NCBI GenBank assembly: GCA_021815535.1
Contig: JAKAGL010000105.1
Coordinates: forward strand, 1 to 7,902
Source: a bacterium
GTDB lineage: Bacteria; Nitrospinota_A; UBA7883; JACRGQ01
Length of the DNA: 7,902 bases
Direction: 5' to 3'
Positions 1 to 6,189 of the stretch are shown piece by piece; position 1 is the first letter of the stretch, and each line of letters begins with the position of its first letter. Made by a program: the position numbers and the translations under genes. Below the pieces are notes generated by a model, which was not told the DNA's origin, made no database searches, and saw nothing but the letters and a program-made list of their open reading frames with translations.

Positions 1-708
1 GTGGGGGGGCTGTACCTGGAAGTGGTGCCGCGCTCCTTCACCATCAAGGTGCGCACGGGGCTTTCGCTCAACCAGCTTCGGCTTTTCGGCGGACCGCCGG
101 GGGAGACGGTGGTCGATGACGCCCTGTTGCGGAGCATCCACCACCACAAGCCGCTGGTCTTCAACGCCGCGGGAAAAATACCGGAGCCGGAGATCCGCGG
201 CGGCCTCACGCTGGGGGTGGAAACGCACACCGACGCGCCGCACCGCATCATCGGCTATAAAGCGAAGAAGAACAGCGCGGTGATCGACACGGCGCTGGTG
301 GGAAAATACCTCGTCCATGATTTTTGGGAGCCGATAGAATCCCCCCGCGAAAAATTCCTGATCCTCGAGCCGGAGGAGTTCTATATCTTCGCGTCGAAAG
401 AGCGGGTGCGTGTGCCGATGGATTGCGCCGCCGAGATGGTGGAGTTCGACGCCGGGAGCGGCGAGCTGAGGACGCACTATGCCGGATTCTTCGATTCGGG
501 TTTCGGCGACGGCGGCCAGCGCGGCACCAAGGCGGTGCTGGAGGTGCGGCCGCACGACGTGCCGTTCCGCATCGAGGACGGCCAGCTGTTTTTCAAGCTC
601 CGTTACGAAAAAATGGCGGCGGTGCCGCTGTTCGGCTACGGCAGCGGCATCGGCTCCAACTACTACAATCAGGGGCTGAAGCTCAGCAAACACTTCGTGA
701 TGGATTGA
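1..708 (+). CDS. dcd: 2'-deoxycytidine 5'-triphosphate deaminase, 5'-truncated by the window edge
   Basis: This is the C-terminal 235 residues of a tandem-domain dCTP deaminase. The family deaminates dCTP to dUTP in the cytosol, feeding thymidylate synthesis through dUTPase. The frame is open from base 1, and the first residues (GLYLEVVPRSF) read as the interior of a domain, so the real start lies upstream. Family members are about 350-370 residues, so roughly a third is missing, including the expected RSS-type motif of the first domain. Visible second-domain features are ILEPEEFYIF (121-130), AAEMVEFD (143-150), HYAGFFDSGFG (159-169) and the C-terminal GSNYYNQGLKLSKHF. The segment usually read as DPGF in dUTPase/Dcd folds is DSGF here, a mild oddity. 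The next gene starts 4 bases after this stop, which suggests an operon. The family call is confident, but catalytic competence cannot be judged from the fragment. Confidence 0.85.
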   Translation: MGGLYLEVVPRSFTIKVRTGLSLNQLRLFGGPPGETVVDDALLRSIHHHKPLVFNAAGKIPEPEIRGGLTLGVETHTDAPHRIIGYKAKKNSAVIDTALVGKYLVHDFWEPIESPREKFLILEPEEFYIFASKERVRVPMDCAAEMVEFDAGSGELRTHYAGFFDSGFGDGGQRGTKAVLEVRPHDVPFRIEDGQLFFKLRYEKMAAVPLFGYGSGIGSNYYNQGLKLSKHFVMD

Positions 709-712
709 TCCG

Positions 713-1225
713 GTGCCGGACGAGCAGGGAGCCGCATTCGAATCAACCCCGCCGGCGGCGGGGGCGAAGATCCGCGTATGGAAAAGGAACGTGCGCGGCG
801 GCGTGCGTTACGAGGTGGGCCTTCCCCGGTACCTTTCCGGCCTGTTTTACGCGGCGTCGGTTCTCTGCGCGTGCGCGGGATTTTTCAGCTGGGGTTTTTT
901 GCCGCACGAACAGCGCGCGCCGCTGGTTCTTCTGTTTGCCTTTAATGCGTTCATCACCGCCATTGCGGGCGGCTCCATCCACCAGTTGAAGCGTCCCATC
1001 GAGGTGGGCACCGGCGGCTTCACCATCGCCGGCAAAACGGCGCCGTTGTCGCGCATCGATGCGCTTGCGGTCACGCGCGGGGCGCTTTGCCGCCTGCGGG
1101 TGGCGGCCGGGAACGACTCGGTGGAAATGACGATGGCCCGCGGACAGGCGGAATGGCTGAAAGCCGACATCGAACATGAACTTCAGGCGCGCCGCCGCCA
1201 AACCCCGAAGAAGGGGGCGGAGTAA
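713..1225 (+). CDS. Two-helix membrane protein of unknown function
   Basis: I do not recognise this 170-residue protein. Residues 1-35 are polar and basic. Two hydrophobic segments follow (about 41-63 and 69-90), joined by a short loop with HEQR. The last 80 residues are soluble and look like a small beta-rich domain ending in a charged helix (about 143-168). The hairpin membrane anchor followed by a beta-type domain resembles bacterial PH-like membrane proteins, but that is only an impression. The start chosen is the GTG 4 bases after the dcd stop. It has no clear Shine-Dalgarno sequence, so translation is probably coupled. In-frame GTG codons at 791 and 803 are alternatives; an AAGGA sits just before the first of these but too close to be ideal. 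It ends with a basic tail, and the next gene follows after 7 bases. Confidence 0.7.
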   Translation: MPDEQGAAFESTPPAAGAKIRVWKRNVRGGVRYEVGLPRYLSGLFYAASVLCACAGFFSWGFLPHEQRAPLVLLFAFNAFITAIAGGSIHQLKRPIEVGTGGFTIAGKTAPLSRIDALAVTRGALCRLRVAAGNDSVEMTMARGQAEWLKADIEHELQARRRQTPKKGAE

Positions 1226-1232
1226 GGAAACG

Positions 1233-1418
1233 ATGGAACTGTTCATGACGGCGCTGGGGCTGGTGCTTATCATCGAGGGGCTTCCCTATTTCATAGGCCC
1301 GTTGATGATGCAGCGCTACGCGTTGGCGATGGCCACGATGGACCCCCGCGTGCTTCGCGCGGGGGGATTGATCCTGATGTCGCTCGGCCTCGGCATTCTG
1401 TATGCTTTTGTGGGTTGA
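1233..1418 (+). CDS. DUF2065 (YjeT-like) small inner-membrane protein
   Basis: This 61-residue protein matches the DUF2065 pattern. It begins with a hydrophobic helix containing LGLVLIIEGLPYFIGP, where the EGL and the following Pro are typical of E. coli YjeT. A short polar stretch with LRAGG follows, then a second hydrophobic helix (about 42-60). It is probably a two-pass inner-membrane protein; no biochemical role is established for the family. The ATG at 1233 is chosen because AAGGAAA lies just upstream, overlapping the TAA of the previous gene, and because it gives the normal family length. An ATG at 1176 in the same frame would add 19 Arg/Lys-rich residues that only mirror the end of the previous gene in another frame. 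The 3' end overlaps the next gene by 17 bases, so the two are almost certainly co-transcribed. Confidence 0.8.
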   Translation: MELFMTALGLVLIIEGLPYFIGPLMMQRYALAMATMDPRVLRAGGLILMSLGLGILYAFVG

Positions 1419-2202
1419 AGCGGCGTTAGGCGTCATCCTGGCGGAAACGCTGGTCACCTACGCAGTCGCCGCCGCCATGACGCGGGATGCACAGCGGCCG
1501 AAGGGCGCCGCGGGCAGGCGTCTGTTCTGGCTTCTGCGCGAATGGATGTGGGAAACTCTTTTCGTGGCTATTGCGGTTTTCGTTTGGCCGTTCGACACGC
1601 TTCTGAGAAAGAACCGGCACGATGCGGAACGCCCGCTGATCGTCATCGTGCACGGACTTTTTTGCAGTCCCGCGCACTGGCTTTTGTTTGCGCGGCGGCT
1701 TCGCGGCGTGGGGATAACCAACGTCATCCGGCCGAAGTATATGGGGGCGGGGGGATTGGAGGAGTGGAGCGCGGCGCTGGCCGATGGCCTGCGTGGCCAC
1801 CGCGGCGGGATCATTTTTATCGGGCATAGTTTTGGCGGATTGGCGGCGGCCCATGCCGCCGCGCAATTGCCGCGCGGAGCGGTAAAGAAGATCATCACGC
1901 TCGGCGCGCCGTTCGACGGAACGGTGATGTCGTATTTTGGCATTGCCCCCGCCGGGCGGCGGCTGATCCCCGGTACCGATTATCTGCGCTTGACGCGCGA
2001 GGTTGTCGCCGCGCTGGAGACGCCGTTCACCTGCTTCTGGTCGCGGTTCGACCAGTTGGTGGTTCCGGGTGAGAGTGCGCGGCTTGAGAAGGCGGAGAAT
2101 ATCGAGATGGAAGGGATGGGGCACACCGGCTATCTTTTTTCCCGCGAGCTGGCGGACCGGGTGATTGCGGTGGTCGCAAATATTGCCGACGGTCCCCGGT
2201 AG
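1402..2202 (+). CDS. Membrane-anchored alpha/beta-fold hydrolase (lipase/esterase-like)
   Basis: This 266-residue protein has two N-terminal hydrophobic segments (about 2-26 and 50-68) followed by an alpha/beta-hydrolase domain. The oxyanion-strand motif VIVHGLF is at 81-87. The nucleophile elbow GHSFGG is at 141-146, making Ser143 the likely nucleophile. GAPFDGT (168-174) follows, as in lipase-like members. Asp217 (in SRFDQLVVP) and His241 (in MGHTGY) complete a plausible triad. The substrate cannot be predicted; a lipid or other ester near the inner membrane is a reasonable guess. The start at 1402 lies inside the upstream gene (17-base overlap), implying translational coupling; there is no strong ribosome site. 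The TAG stop is embedded in the first arm of the hairpin array at 2201-2286. It is the last gene of the left-hand plus-strand cluster. Confidence 0.85.
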   Translation: MLLWVEAALGVILAETLVTYAVAAAMTRDAQRPKGAAGRRLFWLLREWMWETLFVAIAVFVWPFDTLLRKNRHDAERPLIVIVHGLFCSPAHWLLFARRLRGVGITNVIRPKYMGAGGLEEWSAALADGLRGHRGGIIFIGHSFGGLAAAHAAAQLPRGAVKKIITLGAPFDGTVMSYFGIAPAGRRLIPGTDYLRLTREVVAALETPFTCFWSRFDQLVVPGESARLEKAENIEMEGMGHTGYLFSRELADRVIAVVANIADGPR

Positions 2203-2286
2203 CACAGGTTTTAACCTGTGCTTGCCGCATTAGCGGCAATCCCTGCTTGGCCCCATTCGGGCCAACCACAGGATAAATCCTGTGGT
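2201..2286. repeat. Array of four consecutive palindromic hairpins between convergent genes
   Basis: Four stem-loops fill this stretch end to end. H1 pairs 2201-2210 with 2213-2222 (10 bp, 2-base loop). H2 pairs 2222-2228 with 2233-2239 (7 bp, ATTA loop). H3 pairs 2247-2253 with 2259-2265 (7 bp, 5-base loop). H4 pairs 2265-2274 with 2277-2286 (10 bp, 2-base loop). H1 and H4 share the core CACAGG/CCTGTG, so the outermost arms can also pair with each other and enclose H2 and H3 as a cruciform or cloverleaf. H2 and H3 both begin TGCTTG, 25 bases apart, as if one unit had duplicated. The layout resembles a dispersed REP/MITE-like palindromic element. It overlaps the stop codon of the hydrolase gene. 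No T-run follows a hairpin in either direction, so a classical terminator is not supported. Confidence 0.8.
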
Positions 2287-2295
2287 ACCAAAAAA

Positions 2296-3429
2296 TCAGG
2301 GGATGGAGATTTTTCCGAGGATGGCGGTATGCTTCGCGCCGGTGACTTTGGGGATGTTGCCGTGCAGGCCGTTCATCGTGCGGTATGCCAGCGCCGCCAT
2401 CAGCACCGCTTCGATGTCCTTTTCGCCGCAACCGAGTTGGGAACTCACCGTCACCGCGCCGCGCCCCGCCAGCCGCGAGCGGATCTCATGCAGAAGCGCC
2501 TTGTTGAACGCACCGCCGCCGCAGACGATCCAGCGCAGCGCCCGCTTCGGCTTGCAGAAGGCGAAAACCTGATCCACCGCCGATGAAGCGGCAACCGCCG
2601 CCAGCGTCCTCAGAAAATCGGCCTCTTTTACCGCGCCGAATTTTTTAAGAAGTTGGGCGAAGTATGCGGGGCCAAACGCCTCGCGCCCGGTGCTTTTGGG
2701 CGGCTTCTTTTTGAAAAAGGGATGCGCCATGCAGTGCGCGAACATTTTTTTGTTTACCGCGCCTTTCATGGCAAGTGCGCCGTTTTTGTCGAATGCCCTC
2801 TTCCCTTTTGAAAAATGCGCCGATGCCATGTCGAGCAGCATGTTCGCCGGGCCGGTGTCGAATCCGGCCACCCCTTCGATGCCGATGCCGGCGCGGAGCC
2901 AGGTGATGTTCGATATGCCCCCCATGTTGTGCACCACGCGGTCTTCGTTCTTGTCGGAGAAAAGGACGTAGTGCGCAAGCGGGGCCAGCGGCGCGCCGCA
3001 GCCCCCCGCCGCGATATCGGCGGGGCGGAAATCGGAAACCACCCAACAGCCGGTGACGGCGGCGATCTCGCTCCCTTCCCCTATCTGCAGGGTGGAGGAG
3101 ATGCCGTTGTTGCCGTCTGGCTGGTGGCGGATGGTCTGCCCGTGCGAGCCGATGAATTCTATCTGCTTGAGGGGTATCCGGGCCTGTTTGCACAGGGCAA
3201 CCGCGGCTTTGCCGAAAAGTTTGCCTATTTCCACGTTGAGGCGGCAGATGAGTTCCGCCGGGCCGTCCGGCTGGCTGGCGCGGAACACCTCTTCGCGCAG
3301 TTTTTTGGGGTAGGGGAGAAACCGGGTGGCAACCACCCGCACCGCACTTCCGGAGAAATCGACGAGCGCGGCGTCCACGCCGTCGCCAGACGTGCCGCTC
3401 ATCAACCCGATGCCGTAATGGTTCGTCAT
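2296..3429 (-). CDS. anmK: Anhydro-N-acetylmuramic acid kinase
   Basis: AnmK hydrolyses the 1,6-anhydro ring of anhydro-MurNAc and phosphorylates it to MurNAc-6-phosphate, a cytosolic step in recycling peptidoglycan released by lytic transglycosylases. The 377-residue length is normal. Signature segments, in order, are GLMSGTSGDGVDAAL (8-22, ATP-binding start), GSHGQTIRHQP (95-105), HNMGGISNITWL (167-178), GFDTGPANMLLD (189-200) with Asp191 as the expected catalytic base, PKSTGREAFG (244-253), CGGGAFNK (303-310) and VTGAKHTAILGKI near the C-terminus. The position usually filled by a bulky residue in GTSxDG is Gly15 here. The ATG at 3429 gives the expected N-terminus but has no Shine-Dalgarno sequence, and a promoter-like element lies very close. 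The gene is 117 bases downstream of the amidohydrolase and probably has its own promoter. No other recycling genes (murQ, nagZ) are in the window. Confidence 0.95.
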   Translation of the reverse strand: MTNHYGIGLMSGTSGDGVDAALVDFSGSAVRVVATRFLPYPKKLREEVFRASQPDGPAELICRLNVEIGKLFGKAAVALCKQARIPLKQIEFIGSHGQTIRHQPDGNNGISSTLQIGEGSEIAAVTGCWVVSDFRPADIAAGGCGAPLAPLAHYVLFSDKNEDRVVHNMGGISNITWLRAGIGIEGVAGFDTGPANMLLDMASAHFSKGKRAFDKNGALAMKGAVNKKMFAHCMAHPFFKKKPPKSTGREAFGPAYFAQLLKKFGAVKEADFLRTLAAVAASSAVDQVFAFCKPKRALRWIVCGGGAFNKALLHEIRSRLAGRGAVTVSSQLGCGEKDIEAVLMAALAYRTMNGLHGNIPKVTGAKHTAILGKISIP

Positions 3430-3444
3430 ATTAACGTGGCGTTC

Positions 3445-3453
3445 ATTGTAGCA
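3445..3453 (-). promoter_or_regulatory. Putative extended -10 promoter for anmK
   Basis: Read on the minus strand, this is TGCTACAAT, an extended -10 (TGn plus TACAAT at 3450-3445). No convincing -35 is present; ATGACC lies 19 bases upstream. The predicted start of transcription is near 3438, only about 9 bases before the anmK ATG, giving a near-leaderless message. The same TGCTACAATG string occurs before the plus-strand gene at 6190. Confidence 0.4.
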
Positions 3454-3546
3454 CCATGATCGGCCAAATGGTCATTTCCGCGTTTTAGCATCCCTCTTTG
3501 CGCAAGGGGAGGAGCGGGAACCGGCGTTATACGAATTGCGCCGCGG

Positions 3547-4731
3547 TCAGCCGTTGCGGCGCTTGCTTTCTTCGAACTCTTTGCGGACGGCGGGGATGAG
3601 CTTCGGGTCGCTCATCAGCGCGCAGACGGTGGCGGCCATCGCGGTGGCGGCTTTCAGCATGTTCTCCTCGCCCCGTTTGCTGCATACCGCCTTTAAAAAC
3701 TCGCGCGAGTGGTTCACCACGTGCGGGTCGCTCACCGCGTATTCCGGGTGGAGGCACGGCACAACCTGCGAGAGGTTGCCGATGTCGGACGAGCCTATCT
3801 CTTCGTTTTCGGGTATCCCGCCGTCGATCAGGCCCAGCCGCCGGGAATAAGAGGAAAAGAGCTTTCCTATTGTGCGGTTCGGCTCGAACGGTTCATAGGC
3901 AAGGCCCCCCTTCACCACTTTCAGGCGGGTGCCGGTGGCTTTTGCGGCGGCGCGGGCGCAATCCATCACCTTGGCCATCATCAGGCGGAAATCATTCATG
4001 GTGATGCCGCGCACGAAAAATTTCGCGGCGGCATATTCGGGGATGATGTTTGGGGCGTCGCCGCCGTGGCTGACGATGCCGTGGACGCGCGAGAAATTCG
4101 GCGTCTGTTGCCGCATGGCGTTGACGCTGTTGAACAGGGTGATCACCGCGTCGAGGGCGTTGATGCCCAGTTCGGGATGCGCGGCGGCGTGCGAGGCTTT
4201 GCCGAAGTACTGGAATTCCAGTTCCTGCACGGCCAGCATCCGCGCCACGGTGCGGTTGTGGTTGGCCGGGTGGGTCAAGATGGCGGCGTCGACCCCTTTG
4301 AACCAGCCCCCTTTGACCATGTAGAGCTTTCCGCCGCCCCCTTCCTCGGCGGGGGTGCCGATGACTTTCAGCGTGCCGCAGTTTTTTCCCAGCAGGCGTT
4401 TGGCGGCGGTGGCGGCGCCGAACGCGGCGGCGGCGATCATGCTGTGCCCGCAGGCGTGGCCGATGTTGGGGAGCGCATCGTATTCGGCCAGCACGGCGAT
4501 GGTGGGCCCCTTCCGCCCGCCGCGCCACGCCGCCTCGAAAGCGGTCTTCAGCTTGCCCGTGCCGCGGCGGACCTTGAAGCCTTCGGCTTCCAGCGCCGCG
4601 CAGAGGTGGGCGGCGGCGAATTGTTCCTCGAAATTGAGTTCCGGTTTTTCAAATATCCGCCGGTTGATGCCGGTGATGGCCGGGGCGAGCGCGCGGATCT
4701 CCTTTTGGGCGGGGCGTAAAAAATCTTTCAT
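3547..4731 (-). CDS. M20-family metallo-amidohydrolase (M20D/PM20D2/AbgB-like)
   Basis: This 394-residue zinc-type hydrolase should cleave an amide or peptide bond in an N-acyl amino acid or dipeptide-like substrate. M20D landmarks are visible: AVLAEYDALPNIGHACGHSM (79-98), where Cys94 and His96 are expected metal ligands; GTPAEEGGGGK (125-135), with Glu129 as general base and Glu130 as likely ligand; GKASHAAAHPELGINALDAV (178-197), the lid-domain dimerisation segment with His181; HGIVSHGGDAPNIIPEYA (217-234); and the C-terminal SSDIGNLSQVVPCLHP (314-329). The subgroup with CGH, APNIIP and the late D-x-GN-x-S motif is closest to PM20D2/p-aminobenzoyl-glutamate hydrolase-like enzymes; the exact substrate is unknown. 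The start ATG overlaps the stop of the upstream HPr-domain gene (ATGA, 4728-4731) without a clear ribosome site, so translation is probably coupled. The two products may work together. Confidence 0.9.
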   Translation of the reverse strand: MKDFLRPAQKEIRALAPAITGINRRIFEKPELNFEEQFAAAHLCAALEAEGFKVRRGTGKLKTAFEAAWRGGRKGPTIAVLAEYDALPNIGHACGHSMIAAAAFGAATAAKRLLGKNCGTLKVIGTPAEEGGGGKLYMVKGGWFKGVDAAILTHPANHNRTVARMLAVQELEFQYFGKASHAAAHPELGINALDAVITLFNSVNAMRQQTPNFSRVHGIVSHGGDAPNIIPEYAAAKFFVRGITMNDFRLMMAKVMDCARAAAKATGTRLKVVKGGLAYEPFEPNRTIGKLFSSYSRRLGLIDGGIPENEEIGSSDIGNLSQVVPCLHPEYAVSDPHVVNHSREFLKAVCSKRGEENMLKAATAMAATVCALMSDPKLIPAVRKEFEESKRRNG

Positions 4732-6095
4732 GGGATGATGTTCCGCGCGACGCGGATGTAATAGAGGTCTTTGGGGACTTTCTCGTCTTCGCAGTAGTTG
4801 CCATTGGCCAGTATGATGAGGTCCTGCAGGGTGCGCTCGTCCGCCTCGAACTCGATCTCATTCAGCCCCAGGTCGGCCGCCATGCCTCCCGCTTCCAGAA
4901 GATCCAGCACCGAGCGGGCGTCAAAGCGGCGGCCGCCCACATGGACGAAAGCATCGGTGCCGTGCTCTTCCACCACCAGCGTGATGTAGTAGGCGGGGCG
5001 GGCGTGGAGGCCGACCGGCACCGGAAGCGGCAGCGTGATGCGGGCGGTGCGGGCCAGGCGGCTCATGATCCGCTCGCTGGCGGTTTTGCCGTACATCATG
5101 TAGCGGTGGGCGTAGTAGAGGCCGAAATTGGAGATGATCCGCAACACAACGTTTTTATCGACGATGGCGCTGATCCGGTCGCGGCTCTCGTCGGCGTGGA
5201 TCTCGTTCTCGTGCCGTTCGTAGAAGTGGATGAGCCAGCGGGACATCTCGAACAGGTGCATCGGGATGGAGACGAACGAGCGGAGTTTGGGAAGCTCGGG
5301 ATCGTTGGCTTCGGCCAGTGTTTTACGGATGTGGGTGTCATATTCGGTCTGGAGGTTGTGCAGGGTGTTTTCCAGTATTTTTATTTTGGTTTCGTTCACC
5401 CGCGCGGGGATCAACTTTGAAAAATCCTCCGGCGATAATTTTTTGCCGTAGCGTTCGCGGCTTACCTTCACGGCGGCTTTGCGGTAGCTTTCGGCCAGCC
5501 GCATCACCATCTGCTCGGTGGTGTGGAAACTGCCCGTCTCCAGCGTGCGGGGAAGCTTTTCCTGCCTGCCGACCTCCTTGAAATCGCCGGTGTCCACGTC
5601 GCCGCTTCTGAGGCCGCAGCCGAGGCGGCGGAATTCGGCCACCGTTTCGTTAATGAGCGCCGCCGTGATGTCGTTGATGTAGGTCAGGGTCTCCCGGCCG
5701 GCGCCAAGGAATTCCTCGGCGGCGTGTTCCGGTTCCGCGGGGGCGTAATCGTGATAGCGCTCCAGCAGGTGCGCCAACTGGAAGGCGGCGATGGAAAAAT
5801 TGCGGATGCTGGCGGTCAGTTCGCGGAAATGGTGGTACGTGCCGTTTTCCTTCGCGCCGTGGTCGTCGAGGAACAGTTCCAGCTTTTCCGCCTCATTCAT
5901 AAGGTTGAAGTAGAACAGGCAGGAAAGCGTGCGTTTGTCCAGGCCGGTGACCATCGCCAGCCTGAAAAAGGGGATGGCGCGTTCCCGCATCGGCTTTTTG
6001 AAATCCTCCTCGCTGATGATGGCGAGGAGTGAACGGCCGGGGGTGAGCGTCGCGGTATCGGGAACCTGTCCGGGTCCCATTTCTTCCTTTGGCAT
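4728..6095 (-). CDS. HPr phosphocarrier domain fused to a large helical N-terminal region
   Basis: The last fifth of this 455-residue protein is an HPr-like domain (about 351-435). GLHARP (362-367) carries the phosphorylatable His364. The segment DARSVLDLLEAGG aligns with the regulatory Ser46 region of HPr and gives Ser395, exactly 31 residues after the His, the spacing of E. coli His15/Ser46. Residues 1-350 are mostly amphipathic helix, with no transmembrane segment and no domain I recognise. This is not the EI or EIIA order of known multidomain PTS proteins, and no EI, EII or HprK gene is in the window. The start is uncertain. ATG 6095 is preceded by AGGAGGT with essentially no spacer. ATG 6080 (450 residues) has AAGGA at a 4-base spacing and fits better with the promoter at 6104-6133. 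The frame stays open far upstream, but that part is antisense to rlmN and is not coding. The 3' end overlaps the amidohydrolase start. Confidence 0.85.
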   Translation of the reverse strand: MPKEEMGPGQVPDTATLTPGRSLLAIISEEDFKKPMRERAIPFFRLAMVTGLDKRTLSCLFYFNLMNEAEKLELFLDDHGAKENGTYHHFRELTASIRNFSIAAFQLAHLLERYHDYAPAEPEHAAEEFLGAGRETLTYINDITAALINETVAEFRRLGCGLRSGDVDTGDFKEVGRQEKLPRTLETGSFHTTEQMVMRLAESYRKAAVKVSRERYGKKLSPEDFSKLIPARVNETKIKILENTLHNLQTEYDTHIRKTLAEANDPELPKLRSFVSIPMHLFEMSRWLIHFYERHENEIHADESRDRISAIVDKNVVLRIISNFGLYYAHRYMMYGKTASERIMSRLARTARITLPLPVPVGLHARPAYYITLVVEEHGTDAFVHVGGRRFDARSVLDLLEAGGMAADLGLNEIEFEADERTLQDLIILANGNYCEDEKVPKDLYYIRVARNIIP

Positions 6096-6103
6096 ACCTC
6101 CTA

Positions 6104-6133
6104 ATTGTAATGCGTTTCCCCTGCTACATTCAA
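6104..6133 (-). promoter_or_regulatory. Putative sigma-70 promoter for the HPr-fusion operon
   Basis: On the minus strand TTGAAT (6133-6128) is followed after 18 bases by TACAAT (6109-6104). The predicted transcription start is near 6097, inside or just after the AGGAGGT at 6102-6096. If so, that strong Shine-Dalgarno sequence would be partly or wholly absent from the message, favouring the second ATG (6080) or a leaderless start at 6095. The promoter lies back to back with the plus-strand promoter at 6156-6164. Confidence 0.45.
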
Positions 6134-6155
6134 ACCGGGTTGTAAGGCCGTTTTT

Positions 6156-6164
6156 TGCTACAAT
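6156..6164 (+). promoter_or_regulatory. Putative extended -10 promoter for the small gene and rlmN
   Basis: TGCTACAAT is an extended -10 (TG at 6156-6157, TACAAT at 6159-6164) that follows a run of six T. There is no good -35; TTGTAA at 6140-6145 is too close (13 bases). Transcription would begin near 6171, leaving a 19-base leader with AAGGAG at 6178-6183, six bases before the ATG at 6190. A weaker copy, TGCTACATT, sits at 6122-6130 and may be a second start. Confidence 0.45.
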
Positions 6165-6189
6165 GTTCACATATTTGAAGGAGAAGCCG

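Noticed and set aside
1176..1232. Longer start for the DUF2065 protein
   Set aside because: It adds 19 basic residues overlapping the previous gene; ATG 1233 has a ribosome site and gives the normal family length.
2201..2286. The hairpin array as an ordinary bidirectional intrinsic terminator
   Set aside because: No hairpin is followed by a T-run in either direction; the A-run at about 2290-2295 gives a T-run before, not after, the hairpin on the minus strand.
2815..3459. 214-codon plus-strand frame
   Set aside because: It is antisense to anmK, whose motifs are unmistakable.
3486..3510. Stem-loop around TTGCGCAA downstream of the amidohydrolase as a terminator
   Set aside because: On the minus-strand transcript the stem has mismatches and no T-tract follows.
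3709..4719. 336-codon plus-strand frame
   Set aside because: It is the antisense shadow of the well-supported M20 amidohydrolase and is unusually rich in Gly, Val and His.
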